Shown piece by piece: positions 10,441 through 22,239 of a stretch of DNA of 64,000 bases. Within the stretch, counting starts at the first letter, position 1. The number at the start of each line of letters is the position of its first letter. Source of the stretch: Lineus longissimus. Taxonomy: Eukaryota; Nemertea; Pilidiophora; Heteronemertea; Lineidae. The stretch spans positions 8,620,001 to 8,684,000 of the forward strand of contig NC_088321.1 of NCBI RefSeq assembly GCF_910592395.1, in the 5' to 3' direction. The notes under the pieces were generated by a model. That model did not search any database, was not told where the DNA came from, and saw nothing but the letters and a program-made list of their open reading frames with translations. The position numbers were made by a program, and so were the translations under genes.

Positions 10441-11690
10441 TATCATCATGTGTGGAGACACGGACTGAACTTTAAGTTGTTAGCGAATGATATCCTCCAT
10501 TCTTGTCCCCAAAGAGACCCTCCATACGTTAGAGTGTATTTATACTCATTTCTTGTGATATTATTTCATATTGTACCGTCCATACCGTATGTTGTCAGCG
10601 CCAGAGTTGTTACAAAACGTAAAATAGGGCGGCCGTTGTTGTCGATGCTGAATAATAGGGCTTTGACCCTAAAACTATAAGTGTAATTATATAATTGCTG
10701 ATCACTTACAGCTCATAATTAGGACTTACTGTTCTTTTTTTATGCATTGTTCTAATACTCATACCAGAGGTATAATTAGCTATTTCGTCGACCTTCATGC
10801 ATTTGTTATTAGTGAATATAATGCTGATACTCTAGATTCATCAGAAAGCCTGTTTCTGAATATTCAAGAAACTATTTCAGCAGATGGCATGGCCATGCAA
10901 ACATGAATGAAGCTAAATAGTGAGCACTTTTGTATAATGCTTTTTGGGAAAAATTAGTTTGAAGACACTGAAACTCACATTCTTTCAGTGAGAGCAGAAT
11001 TTGTATGATATTCTCAACTTTTGTGCTGGCGTTAGCATGAAATTGTGCCCATTGAATTTCCGCAAAAAACCTAATCAAAATTTTACTTCAGCTTTGCAAT
11101 GTTGCATATTTCGATACAGCACTTGATTGTGTTTTCTTCAATATCTCAATTGAAACTGCTGTCGGAAATACAAGGCACTGGGTCCAGTACAATGATACAT
11201 GCAATCCAGTGAACATAGCAATTTTGGTGTGTTAGAATTTGATATATGATGAATGACACAATTTTCAGGTCGCCCTTTAAATTTTTGTATGCATGAGAAG
11301 GAGGTCAGGTTGAATGTTTTTGATGTGGTCACGTTATGTGTTAAGCTTACTCACCTGTGACGGAACAGAATCGATAAAAAAGATTTACATGCTCGGAACG
11401 ACTTGTGGAAATTCATATGGAAATTCTTAAACGATAAAATTCACTTGGACAGAGTTCAAATCGATTGTCATCGCTGCCAGTTATTGTAACAGCGGAGTCA
11501 TAAACGTTTACGTTGGTGCGATATAAGTTTACACAAATACAAAATATCATTTGCCGTTTATTAAAATACTGAGGCCTCGGCAAAGGTGTGTGAGCTCCAG
11601 CTTATTCTTTTCTATTATTGGGCAATTTCTGATTGACGTGTACAGTGTGGCGATTCAAATTATATGCCAGTTAGGCCAGGGTTATACAGG
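10441..11690. other. No recognised feature
   Basis: AT-rich unique-looking sequence. Small open frames on both strands lack homology and splice context. Confidence 0.4.
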
Positions 11691-11696
11691 GTGGTC

Positions 11697-12926
11697 CAAA
11701 ACGCAACCGGATGCTTCCACTACCAGGGGGTTAAAACTATTGATACCAGTGGATGGGTAATCTTTCCGGAAGAAGAATGATACCAAGATTGACCGATTCT
11801 CCTCAGTAGTTTTTGTTGTAAAGACGTTTTCATACAGCAAAGTTGGAGTCTCTTGGCCAGGTTCAATGCAGAAAATAGAACACTTCTGTTGTAGGTGGCT
11901 CTAGGAAAATTTGTCCCCTGAAAATTCGTCCCCGAAAACTCGTCCCCGGAAAATTCATCCCCTAGGAAAATTTGTCCCCGGATAACTCGTCCCTGAGGAA
12001 AATTCGTCACCGGATAACTCGTCCCTTAGGAAAATTCATCACCGGAATATTTGTCACCGGAAAATTCGTCCCCAAGGATAATTCGTCCCCGGAAAATTTA
12101 ACAAAAGTTGAACGTTTCTGACATTACTTTCTAGTAATAACTACTACTTACTACTTTGGGCTTTTCTCCTTCATTATATCTCTCTTTACTACCCTATTAG
12201 CTAGTTACCTACTCCACTTTTTTCATAGTAGGTAGAGGTAAGCAGGCGAAATTTTTTTTTTTTCAAATCAGTCACCAACTTTATAAAGTCCTTCATTATT
12301 CATACACTGCATGACAAATTTTGAAATATAGTCTGTTTGACATAACTTAGACATTTCGATATTTAGCTATAGCTAGGTCCATTCTGTAGAATGTACTATA
12401 TTTAAGAGTCTTAGAAAGTAAAGTTAGAAACTTTCAACTGTGTAAAATTTTCTGGGGACGAATTATCCTCGGGGACAAATTTTCCAGGGACGAATTATCC
12501 TCGAGGAAGAATTTTCCAGGGACGAATTATCCTCGGGGAAGAATTTTCCAGGGACGAATTTTCCTAGGGGACAAATTTTCCGCGGATGAATTTTCCTCAG
12601 GGACGAATTTTCCTTGTTGTTTCACTGTTGTAGGTTAATACCAACATCTTCAACCTTCACTCAGTTGCAAATGGTCACTGGGAACCTGATTGTCAACATT
12701 ATCTCATATCAGTATTATTACCTTACATTTAATCCACCTACTTACTAAGTTCAATTTATCGGCACAGTTCAATTTTTTCTATGCGCGAATGAAGCCTGTC
12801 TATGCTCCACAAAATAAGCACTAAAACAAAATCGGGTGGTATTGTTATATCCCCATCCACTGATATCAATGGTTTTAACCCCGTGATAATGGAAGTATCC
12901 AGTTGCAGTTTTTCTGAACCACCCTG
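11697..12926. mobile_element. mariner-like non-autonomous element (TA target), host of a nested insertion
   Basis: Inverted termini of roughly 70-80 bp. The left begins CAGGGTGGTCCAAAACGCAA and the reverse complement of the right begins CAGGGTGGTTCAGAAAAACT. Both continue through GTTAAAAC-ATTGATA-CAGTGGATGGG. TA dinucleotides flank both ends (11695-11696, 12927-12928), the Tc1/mariner signature. A separate foldback element occupies 11897-12624. Without it and one TSD copy the host would be about 490 bp and lacks a transposase. Confidence 0.7.
11897..12624. mobile_element. Foldback element with AATTCGTCCCC repeat arms, copy 1 (nested)
   Basis: The left arm (11897-12110) is a run of ~15-bp units such as GGAAAATTCGTCCCC. 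The right arm (12450-12612) carries the same units reversed (GGGGACGAATTTTCC). The core includes CATAGTAGGTAGAGGTAAGC. An exact 11-bp duplication CTGTTGTAGGT flanks it (11886-11896, 12625-12635), proving insertion. The 9-11-bp TSD range of the family suggests a MULE-type transposase acting in trans. Confidence 0.75.
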
Positions 12927-13054
12927 TATGTGACCCGTCACAGCAAAACCAGGCGCATGATGCTCTGAGCTTGGCAGGTTGAGACGGACTGGTTGTTCAT
13001 TTCACTGTTACCTTATGTTAAATCTGAGAACATCATTGTCTCCCATTTTTGGCT

Positions 13055-13400
13055 AACCTCGTGAGCCTATGCCGATGATGTGGCGTCCGTCGTCATCGTT
13101 GTCTACTGACGGCGTATTTTAGTGCGGCACATTTTGTAACCGCTTGAGGTCTGGACTTAAAACTTGGACCTAAACAATATGGCCGCCAGGTGGCCGTCTT
13201 GAAAATTCAATAAAATCTCTAAATTCTCCATAAAAGGCACTTCTGTGCAACATGTGCCTCACTGAGGTGGCTGAATCCCTAAAATCCGGTTTGGTTTTGA
13301 GGCGAGGAACAACAATAAAAACCAAACTTCAAAGAAATCCAACCAGTAGTTTGCCCTCCAGAGCCCCAAACAATGTGAACATAACATTTATGAATGGACT
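13055..13400 (+). repeat. Degenerate relative of the AGCTCACC family
   Basis: ATTTTTGGCTAACCTCGTGA leads into GATGTGGCGTCCGTCGTCAT and a module with GGCCGCCAGGTGGCCGTCTT. This is the 5' architecture of the Helentron-like families. No 3' hairpin end was seen. Confidence 0.45.
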
Positions 13401-15100
13401 TTAGTTAACCTGAGTGTGAATTAGTTTCTGTTGACACTCAGGACATTTTAGACCGCATTCAGATTCCTTCGTATCTCATTTGGTCTTTTCTGCGTCAAGT
13501 AAACGGCCCTAGAAGGAATCAATGTCATATGTGCCACGGCACCACCTTGTTGGAACTGAAGGGAATAAATAATTGAAAGAAGGATGAGTAAGCTGAACAT
13601 GGCTAGAATATTTATCTTCACAAGAAATGGTTGGCTCAGCCTCAGAAGATACTTTGACTTTCTGTGGAATATGTAAACTGGTGTTCAGGTGTATGGACGA
13701 TGTACTGTTGCCATGGTTATCTTAGAAACATCTGGAATTGCTTATTCTTTGATGGGAATGTACTGTGTTTGAACACGATGTTGAAAATCAAGGAAGGGCC
13801 TATCGCGCCATGGGGCAAAGATATTGCCATGGTGATCTCATCGAATCTGCAAAAACAGGGAAGAAAATGAACAGGCTAAAACAGTACCGGTATGCAAATA
13901 TCAGTCTTTTATAATATATAATATAACATTTTCGAAATTCTTTAAGTCTCAAATTATTTCAATTATTTTCCCTACGTTCAGTTTCCATCAACTCAGAAAC
14001 GAGACCCTTTCACTAACGGAGTCTGATGGTCAGAGGGGTTGAACGAAAATGATGCATGGTATCAAAATAGGAGGCCAGTGCAAGTACTTTATGGCCTACT
14101 CTTTGGCCCCATCACAATAATCTGGAACTCTTCTTCTGCCAGAGGGTGCGATTTACATTACCTGTATGCTAAAAGATCATACTTACCTTTTAAAAAAACT
14201 ATTTAGCAAATCTTTGTTTTTCCATTTCAGATCGGGAAATCTGTTTACCAGTTGATATTTACATTTAAACCCAGAGATATGAATGCTAGTTGACATTTGT
14301 GATGAAAACACATTAAAAAGTCTATAAAGTCTTTTTTCGAATCCAAAAAAATCTTTTGAAAAAGTATTTTTAGCACAAATCTTAGCAGAAACCCTGAATC
14401 CTTTCACCCATCACCAGACCATCACCGATGGTACTAGTGGCTGTAAGACAATAACACTTTGATTCAACTTCTGGCTGAGTGGTGGAATTCCACCACCTGA
14501 TGTCCCAAGAACATAGCTCTATTGGTCCTCTGATGCGGTGCCATCTGCTATTCTATAGGCCTTCTTTGATACTCTCACAATGACAACACCCTCAAGGGGT
14601 TGTTGAGACAATGATTACTATTAATTTCAAGCCCTTCTTGATAGCCTTCTGCTGTCTCATCGGCCTTCAGCTTTGTCCAGGGCCCTCACAACTCACCCCC
14701 TACAAGTAAACACTTTCTCCAAAGCAGGAATAATATTCAAGCATTTTCTCTCTGCTAACATTCAGTCAGGCAAAGGATGCTTGCTTTGCGAGTTGTTGCC
14801 AATTCAACTGTGCTATGGAGATACTGCATTGGGTATGAGTTGGGTTCTGTGGCATACAGCATTATAAAAAATGGGCGATTATTTAAATATCTCATTAAAT
14901 CTTACCGATTGTCATGTGGTGTTTAACCAATTAACAGAGAACATTTGGAATTCATCGTTGAAATAAAGGACATGCATAGATGTGCGCTTTTTGTAGAAAA
15001 TGCAACTGCTAGAAACTCCCCATATCGGCGACATCTTGCTGAAGAAGGATCCCTGCCTGTGTAGAATTAGTCTTCAGTTCTATTAGTCGCTGTACATTAT
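13401..15100. other. No recognised feature
   Basis: Mixed AT-rich sequence without recognisable exon, repeat pair or hairpin. Confidence 0.4.
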
Positions 15101-15104
15101 ACGG

Positions 15105-15432
15105 TTACAGGAAAATTCGTCCCTGCAAATTCGTCACCGGATAATTCGTCCCCAAGGAAAATTCATCCCTGAGGATAATTCGTCCCCTAGGAAAATTCGT
15201 CCCTGGAAAATTCGTCCCCGAGGATATTTCGTCCCAAGAAAATTTTACAAAGTTGAAAGTTTCTTACTTTACTTTCTAAGACTCTTCAATATAGTACATT
15301 CTACAAGAATTGACCTAGCTTTATACCTAAATATCGAAATGTGTTAGTAATGTCAAACAGATTATATTTCAAAATTTGTCATGCAGTATATACATAATAA
15401 AGGACTTTATAAAGTTGGTGACTGATATGAAA
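15105..15432. mobile_element. Foldback element with AATTCGTCCCC repeat arms, copy 2 (half element)
   Basis: One arm of AATTCGTCCCC-type units (15108-15245) followed by core sequence matching the right core of copy 1 in reverse. For example GGACTTTATAAAGTTGGTGA at 15403 is the complement of 12278-12297. The second arm is missing, so the copy is truncated. Its end GGTTACAGGAAAATTCGTC matches the right end of copy 3. Confidence 0.65.
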
Positions 15433-15602
15433 GTTGCATTGTCGAAGCCATTCAGAGGCAAAAAAATGGTGGCCAATTCAGGGATGGTTAGACTTTATAT
15501 AATATTGAGTTCCCTTCCAGCGCAAGGAGGATGAAGTAATCACAGTGGCTTTTACACTATAGATACTTGAATAATGATAAGACCGTATGAGAATTTGCTT
15601 CA

Positions 15603-15915
15603 GTCTGTCGGGCAAGTAAATGGTGAAAAATAAACTGGTGATTGACCACGGAAATTTTTTGATAATCGACAAATTAGACAGACTTTGATATTTCCACTCT
15701 TTTCAGCCAACTGGCAGAAAAAACTCAAAACACGCCCCCTATTACCCAATTAGCAAAATTCGAAATTAATTTTTTCATCAAATAATTTCTTTATATCTGT
15801 AGACTTGCCACAACAAATATTTTTTCAATACCTCTCCAAATATGTACTTGAGAGTTAAAAACACGCACTCGTCTAATTGATAGGCCTCGACCCTCCAACC
15901 TATGAATATTCATTA
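15603..15915 (+). repeat. Dispersed ~305-bp repeat, copy 2
   Basis: Same order of blocks as 311-620, including GACCACGGAAATTTTTTGAT, ACACGCCCCCTATTACCCAA and CTCCAAATATGTACTTGAGA. It is nearly full length and in the same orientation. Confidence 0.7.
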
Positions 15916-16114
15916 GTGGTCTTGTCTCCCATTCTCTATCTTTCATTGAGGCTGCCATTTTGTCCCAGTAGCTCCATCACATGATCCAAATCTGTTCCCT
16001 GATTGGCTGCTGATTTCCCAACACCAACCAACATGTTTTTCAGAAGGTGCATGGCCTAACATTGGCTAACATTGGCCAACAAGTTTGCTGATGTTTTCAC
16101 TTGTTTTTCGACCC

Positions 16115-16208
16115 GTCCACACTGGCAAACAATAGCAAACATGCCTCTGCAACAAGGCCCAACACGATGTTGGCCAACAATTGTTGGTTCATGTTTGCTA
16201 GTGTAGAC
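16115..16208. mobile_element. Short palindromic MITE-like sequence
   Basis: GTCCACACTGGCAAACA at the left and TGTTTGCTAGTGTAGAC at the right form an imperfect 17-bp inverted repeat around CCAACACGATGTTGGCCAAC. No target-site duplication was identified. Confidence 0.45.
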
Positions 16209-16579
16209 CAAGCTTGAAGCTGAGCACTCGGGAAGGTTGGTGATGGGTGTTTGGATCTTCTACTGAATGTACCCATACCCCATGCACAATTCAAGAGCAA
16301 GGCATTCTCTGCAGACAGCAAAGGGTGCACTTCGGGTGAAAGCGTCAATAGATCAGTATTATGTTATTCGGACAAAGAAGTTTGAACACGATTCAACCAC
16401 TGGCCTCCTGTTGGGTTGAGTTGGCGTGGCTTTAATTTGGAACATGGTAAAGCATAGACAAATTGACCAAACTGTTTGTATCTTTAAAAAAATTATCAAT
16501 GCCCAAAATATCACTCTAATTTCTTCAGTTTATCATTAGGTTGGTCTCAAAAATTATCAAGTGTTACACCAGAACAGTT

Positions 16580-16895
16580 GTGTTTAAGGAATTGATACCT
16601 CACTGTCGGTATTGATTGTCTTACCAAAACCGTGAGGGTGGAGCTAAAATGCCCAAGCGGTTTTGGTTGAACAACCAATATCGACAGTGAGGTATCAATT
16701 TCTATTCTAAAACATCTCAAATTACAACGAATAATGTGGTTTTTAATGCCTTTTGATTACTTCCATATTTTGCACCAACCCAAGCGGTTATGGTTGCCTC
16801 AGACCAACAGCAGAATTCAAAATGAGGCACCGTAGGCCCATAGTGCATTTACACTGTAAACTGTACTTCATTATAATCTAGATGTTTTAGAATTA
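16580..16895 (+). repeat. Palindromic repeat (GAATTGATACCTCACTG family), copy 2
   Basis: GGAATTGATACCTCACTGTC at 16588 pairs with GACAGTGAGGTATCAATTTC at 16681. The downstream part, from CTATTCTAAAACATCTCAAA to TCTAGATGTTTTAG, is shared with 28866-29052. Confidence 0.65.
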
Positions 16896-16982
16896 TACTC
16901 AAAAAGACCTGTTCAAGAGTGGATTTAGTGGCCCTGAACTTGTCCTTTTTAGGAAGGATACAAAGGCCTACTGTGGGAAGCT

Positions 16983-17629
16983 CGGCTCTAGGAAAATTCG
17001 TCATCGGGTAATTCGTCCCCAAGGATAATTTGTCCCTGGAAAATTCGTCCCTGAGGAAAATTCGTCGCCGGAAAATTCGTCCCCGACGATAATTCTTCCC
17101 TGGAAAATTTAACAAAAGTTGAAAGGTTTCTAGTAATAACTATTTACTACTTTCGACTTTTCTCATTCAGTGTTATATCTCTCTTTACTACCCTAATAGC
17201 TAGTTACCTACTCCACTATTTTCATAGTAGGTAGAGGTAGGCAGGCGAAATAATTTATTTTTTTCAAATAAGTATTTTTACTGGTCAGAATGAAATAAAA
17301 GCTTCAATAAAATATTTGGCCTGCCTACCTGTACCTACTATGAAAATAGTGAGGTAGGTAACTAGCTAGTAGGGTAGTAAAGAGAGATGTTACACTGAAT
17401 GGGAAACATTGAAAGTAGTAGCTATACTACAGTCCATTCGACAAGACTTAAGAGTCTTAGAAAGTAAAGTCAGAAACCTTCAACTTTGTAAAATTTTCTC
17501 GGGATGAATTATCCTCGGGGACGAATTTTCCAGGGACGAATCTCGGGGACAAATTTTCCAGGGATGAATTATCCTCGGGGACGAATTTTCCAGGGATGAA
17601 TTATCCTGGGGGACAAATTTTCCTGTAAC
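16983..17629. mobile_element. Foldback element with AATTCGTCCCC repeat arms, copy 3 (complete)
   Basis: Opposed arms of ~15-bp units at 16987-17110 and 17498-17624. The inner core is also self-complementary: CTACTATTTTCATAGTAGGT-type blocks near 17210 and 17340 oppose each other. An exact 9-bp duplication TGGGAAGCT flanks it (16974-16982, 17630-17638). The left end CGGCTCTAGGAAAATTCGTC agrees with copy 1. Confidence 0.72.
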
Positions 17630-17639
17630 TGGGAAGCTG

Positions 17640-18398
17640 CCCTCTCCTGCTGCTATTACGTTTGTGCCATTGGCCCAATTCTGCCCGTGGAAAATCAGTG
17701 GATGTTTGAAATGAGAACGCTCCACCACTGAGTTCATGAGAGAAAAACGGCTATAATATTAATTTGTTGACTGTTTTCTCTTTGATCGAGTAGATTGGTT
17801 GTAAAGTCAACCTTGGATTTGAGGCGAGGATAATGTGTTCAAATCACTTGACTGTATTTCTGGAGCAGCTAGCTGTTCAGTGCTTTCCATCTCTTGTCAT
17901 CTTTTCGGTCTCTGCTGCAGAGAGACCACTGCCAAAAATGTGTGATGACCTTCATCTCAGTTTTAGGCATAGATGAATCTATGAGTGAATTCACTAATAC
18001 CGTGAATAGGGGAGATATGGAAGATCAAATAGACTAGCTTGTTAAACTTATATTGCTTATAGCCATTCTCCAATGTGGACATGATATAAAGCATGCCAGT
18101 ATCAGCAACCATATTGTGATGGACTAAAGATGGCAGCGGCCACAGATTCAACCTCACTTTGGGTACTGGTATAAAATTACAAAAACCTACATGTCCTTAC
18201 AGCTTCAACAAAAATGTCTGATGTATCATTTAAGAAAATGGTGGTTGAGGCCATTTAGAAATAATGGTGGCCACTTCCAGCAGGGATGGAATGACGTCAT
18301 TGATAAACAGAGTTTCCATCATGTGCAGAGAGGATGATTTGCCACAGGTTTGCTGCTAATATGGGCTTCTCGTCGCGTTGCAATTGGGAAGGAAGAAT
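17640..18398. other. No recognised feature
   Basis: No exon or repeat signature recognised. Confidence 0.4.
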
Positions 18399-18400
18399 AC

Positions 18401-18594
18401 AGTCAAAATCACAATTGACATCCTTCCTGCTTCGCGTCATTAATGCACTGAACATTCACGCTAGTTGCGCACCAGTGACGCGCTTATCTCGCTCTGGTTC
18501 GTGTATTTTACGTGCGACATACGCACGACTTACGCCCTTGGTAGCGCGTCAATGATGCACATGAATCTAGGGATGACAATTGTGATTTGGAGTG
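18401..18594. mobile_element. TA-flanked ~195-bp MITE, copy 1
   Basis: Inverted ends CAGTCAAAATCACAATTGAC and, from the right, CACTCCAAATCACAATTGTC (about 24 bp including ATCC). TA borders both sides (18399-18400, 18595-18596), as expected for Tc1/mariner-type insertion. A second copy lies at 45972-46166. Confidence 0.7.
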
Positions 18595-18599
18595 TAGCA

Positions 18600-20030
18600 T
18601 GAATCAGCTGGGCCAACTTGACTGATTTTCCAGAGACAATTATTATCAAAGAGCCAGTGCATTAGTTGCATAAGTGACAACATACCTTGCCATACGGTCA
18701 TGAAACCCTTGTGTGTCAAGATGCACAGGCATTCTGATAAGGCCTACATGTACAGATCTTTGGTTTTTTTTGGACATTACATGTAATTATGGGATTATTT
18801 GGAAGAAGAAGCTGCAGAAAATGCGTCGCGGGCGTAGTTATCCCTAAAAACGAGTTCTTTTTGAATGAATTAATGCCCAGTTTTGCTATGTTAGGGCCAT
18901 GTGGTGCCATATAATACCATGAACAGTTGAAAGGTCTGATGCACGATCTTTCCACGATTGTTCTGCACCGATAGGGTCACAATAACAATCTCCTCCATCC
19001 CAGAATAGTTTTCCTTGACCCACTTCCTGCACATTCTCCAAGGCTGATCTGGTGTGGAATATGCCAGTTACCATGGTAACATGAGATAGCTGCTTTATGG
19101 ATGGGTAGGAGTAGCACTAATACTAGGCATTTAGGCTTCGGAGTGTTTGTGTACAAGAAAACATTCTGTTCTATGATGGCTGAATTAGGGAGCCGCGGTG
19201 CACTTTTTAGGACTGAATTGTTCTTGATCCCATGTCATGTCGGGCCACCTAATCATGGATTTAGTTTTAGCTGATCTAGAATTTGTTGCCTTTTGCCTTA
19301 GAAATGTAAGCTCACTTACAGTACCTGTAGTGAACTTTGTTCCTTTTGAACATGATGATGAGTGTTGGTGCACATTTTGAACGTATAACTTCTGAGTCCG
19401 ACCATGTTAGGGCTTGACAGGTGACAGAAATGATTTTATAGCTTGAAGGACCATATTTCAATCACAAAGTAGTAATAATGATAATGATATTAATGACTAA
19501 TGATAATAATGATTATGATAATAAAGATTTTTGTAAAGTGTACAAAAGAATGTTACAAACATTTCTTAGTAGGTATTAGCTGTTTAAAAGTTACATACAA
19601 AATATACATAACAATACTATACAGAAGAGTGGTGAGAAAATAACATCAATAGTAAAGAAAAACAATTAAAAAAATAGTTTTGTAAGTAAAAAAAATGGCC
19701 AAATCTGGAACCAACCTGATTGTGCGCAATCAATGCATTCCATCTCTCATATTCTGCACACAGTATTCTGTCAGAATCGATGGAGACACATGACCACATC
19801 GCAGGTTATATTGGAGACGATTATTTTGACATTGTTGTTCTTTGCTCTTTTGGGATTTTGTGCTGTACCACTTTTATAAAGCCTACTATTTTATGATATT
19901 GTGAATTGCCAAATTTAAAATTAGTTGTAATTCAATTTGAAAACTTCCAATTGCGTAATATGCAGTGAATGAATTTCGACATTGCCATCGTGTAGACAGC
20001 AGAGTTATCCACTATGCTTTTTGTCCAGGC
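18600..20030. other. No gene; one imperfect ATA/ATG microsatellite
   Basis: Position 19468-19527 is a run of TAATGATAATAATGAT-type trinucleotides. The rest shows no recognisable exon or repeat. Confidence 0.45.
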
Positions 20031-20032
20031 GC

Positions 20033-20100
20033 AGCACCCGGACATAAGTTAGCACCCGGACATAAGTTAGCACCCAGACATAAGTTAGCACCTGGACATA
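20033..20100 (+). repeat. 18-bp tandem repeat, nearly four copies
   Basis: The unit GCACCCGGACATAAGTTA is repeated with single-base changes (CCAGAC, CCTGGAC). Its length is a multiple of three, so one frame reads as a short Ala-Pro-Gly-His-Lys-Leu repeat. Confidence 0.85.
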
Positions 20101-20254
20101 GAATTCATAGAATTGGTAATGGTTTTACTGTTGGAGCACCCGGGCAGATTCTGCTGCCAACCCGGACAGAACTGAAGTGAATTCTCAATTGTGTCAAAAT
20201 ATGGCTACATCACCCGGCCCCAAAAAACTGTTGAGGAGAACACTGGACAGATAA

Positions 20255-20405
20255 CACATAAGTACCAAGTTTCAGCAAATATGATAACTGCATTACAGTA
20301 CTGTATAACGTTGTTCTATTTTCCTGAGCCACCATTGGTGTTCCCCTCTCAATTCTTGTTTCATCAATTTGACCTATTTCATGATCATTTCAAGAGTTAA
20401 AAAAA
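20255..20405 (+). repeat. Dispersed CATGATAACTGCA-type repeat, copy
   Basis: AGTACCAAGTTTCAGCAAAT then GATAACTGCATTACAG and CTATTTTCCTGAGCCACC. The same ordered blocks recur at 34395-34510, 36290-36360, 44300-44410, 46500-46700 and 62395-62500 (+) and at 54990-55175 (-). SINE-like in spread, but no A or B box was recognised. Confidence 0.6.
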
Positions 20406-20788
20406 AAGCACTTCAAACTCTAGTTTTGGTCCTCTCAGCATGTTGAATTGTTGTTGACCTCATGTCATAATAAGATGATAAAACCGGCCACTTGAAACAA
20501 CTGACAATCATCTAAAGCACTCCGTGAATTGTGATTAGAATCACTGCTAAATTCTACACGTTCCTGAAATTCAAATTTCATGCAACGATAATGGCTCGTG
20601 TGGAGTCAATGCCACGTACCTTTAACAAGAATTGGTGATTGCACCAATCTGCTGTCGATGTCAGACCCGCAGACAAGAGATATGTGTTGCACATAGCAGC
20701 TGTTATAACTGCAGGTAGCAGCCAGTGTTCTCCGAATCAATTTTTTTGGGCCGGCTGCTGTAGCCAAATGTTGAAACAGTTGAGAAAT

Positions 20789-20893
20789 CAGACTACAATT
20801 TATTTCAGGAGATGGTTTGTGCATATTGCCTGCTAATTGCGCTATTGGCAAAATCTATGACACAACTCATCTCCTGAAATGAATTGTAGTCTG
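20789..20893. repeat. Imperfect inverted repeat, 33-bp arms
   Basis: 20789-20821 (CAGACTACAATTTATTTCAG start) and 20861-20893 (ending GAATTGTAGTCTG) are reverse complements with about three mismatches around a 39-bp loop. Confidence 0.75.
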
Positions 20894-20899
20894 GTAGTC

Positions 20900-21900
20900 T
20901 GAAATTCTAAAACACCCGAGTGAGAATAGTTCCACATTTGAATGCAGCCAAGTATAGATGGGCAAATTTCTATCTAAAAATTCTGCACTGTATTGTTTTT
21001 GATTTCAATTGTGGCCAAGTACAAGAAGAAGTGTATTTGTTTTGTTTTTTTAATCATATTTAAGTGTATTACAATAGGACGAGTACACAATCAATACAGG
21101 TTGATTTAAGTCACTTATTGTCAACATGGCATGTTTGCCTTAGAGAAAAAACATGTTTTTTCATAAAAATCAAACAATAAATTTTTAATTTTGTGTATGC
21201 CGAACACTTGAAATGTAAAATACTGTGTTTGTATTAGAGAGCAAGGATGAATAGAACTGGTGCAGTACATGTGTATGGTGCAGGTTGGCATGCAGAGTAG
21301 CCTTTACCATTTGACCCTGCCTGGTGGCAATGAGGCGGCCATTGCCGGGGGCGTAATTCTAAATGATTTTATCTTTTTAATCCTTGACCAGAATTGTGGA
21401 TTGGCACGATCTTCGGCTAGGAATAAGTTTTAGTGTTTTAACGACGCCAAAAATTGGTAACAGTTGGTATTTCATATAAGTTGTCTGTTTCACTCATAAA
21501 TTACACAAATTGGATTGTTAGTGTGGACTAGCAGATTTAATTCAATAAAATATTCCATGTTTGAAAATGGACGACCAGCCTCTGTAATATACGTTGTCCC
21601 TACGTACAAGCTCCCGCCAGGTGGCCAGTGTAACCACTGTTAGCCCATTACATGCCACTCTCTGTTTAATCAAGAGAGAGGTTGAGTCACACTACATGCA
21701 TTGCACAGCAAAACGAGGGAATGCATTCGATACAAAAAATACTGCAGAATGTTTGTGGCATTTTCAAACGGTGCAAATATTTTTTTAGAAAATTTTTCTG
21801 TTTTGAAGAGCTCTTGTGTTTAATGCTGAAGTGTTGAGACCTCTTTCTCAAATCCAGTGACGAGTTTCAATAGTCCATTAATTAGGCCTAGAACACAGTG
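20900..21900. other. No recognised feature
   Basis: AT-rich sequence without recognisable coding or repeat structure. Confidence 0.4.
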
Positions 21901-21908
21901 ATAGTTAA

Positions 21909-22231
21909 AGGGTAACTCGTGTCAAATTTCACCATATGATGTTTTAGCTGTTTTTGACTACGTCACTTTCTCATAAATCAGAGGTTTTCGAATCGAAATG
22001 CACATTTTCTAGAAATTGATGGTTTAATCCCGCCCGGACGGCTCGCTTCGATGCCGTTTTCGTTGATGACGTCACAACATTAACATTTTCGCGGTCGCGG
22101 TGGTTTACATTCAGCGATTTTATAATAAATATTATATAATCAAAAATGGAAAATTTGAGCTTTACATTTGTGATCAACAATTAAAAACGGACGTATTTCT
22201 GCAAAGTTGTAAATCACATCATAGTATCACT
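21909..22231. mobile_element. TTAA-flanked MITE-like element
   Basis: TTAA at 21905-21908 and 22232-22235 border weak inverted ends: AGGGTAACTCGTG at the left and, reversed, AGTGATACTATGATG at the right. The interior lacks coding capacity. TTAA targets suit piggyBac or Kolobok-type transposases; the ends alone do not decide. Confidence 0.45.
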
Positions 22232-22239
22232 TTAATTCA

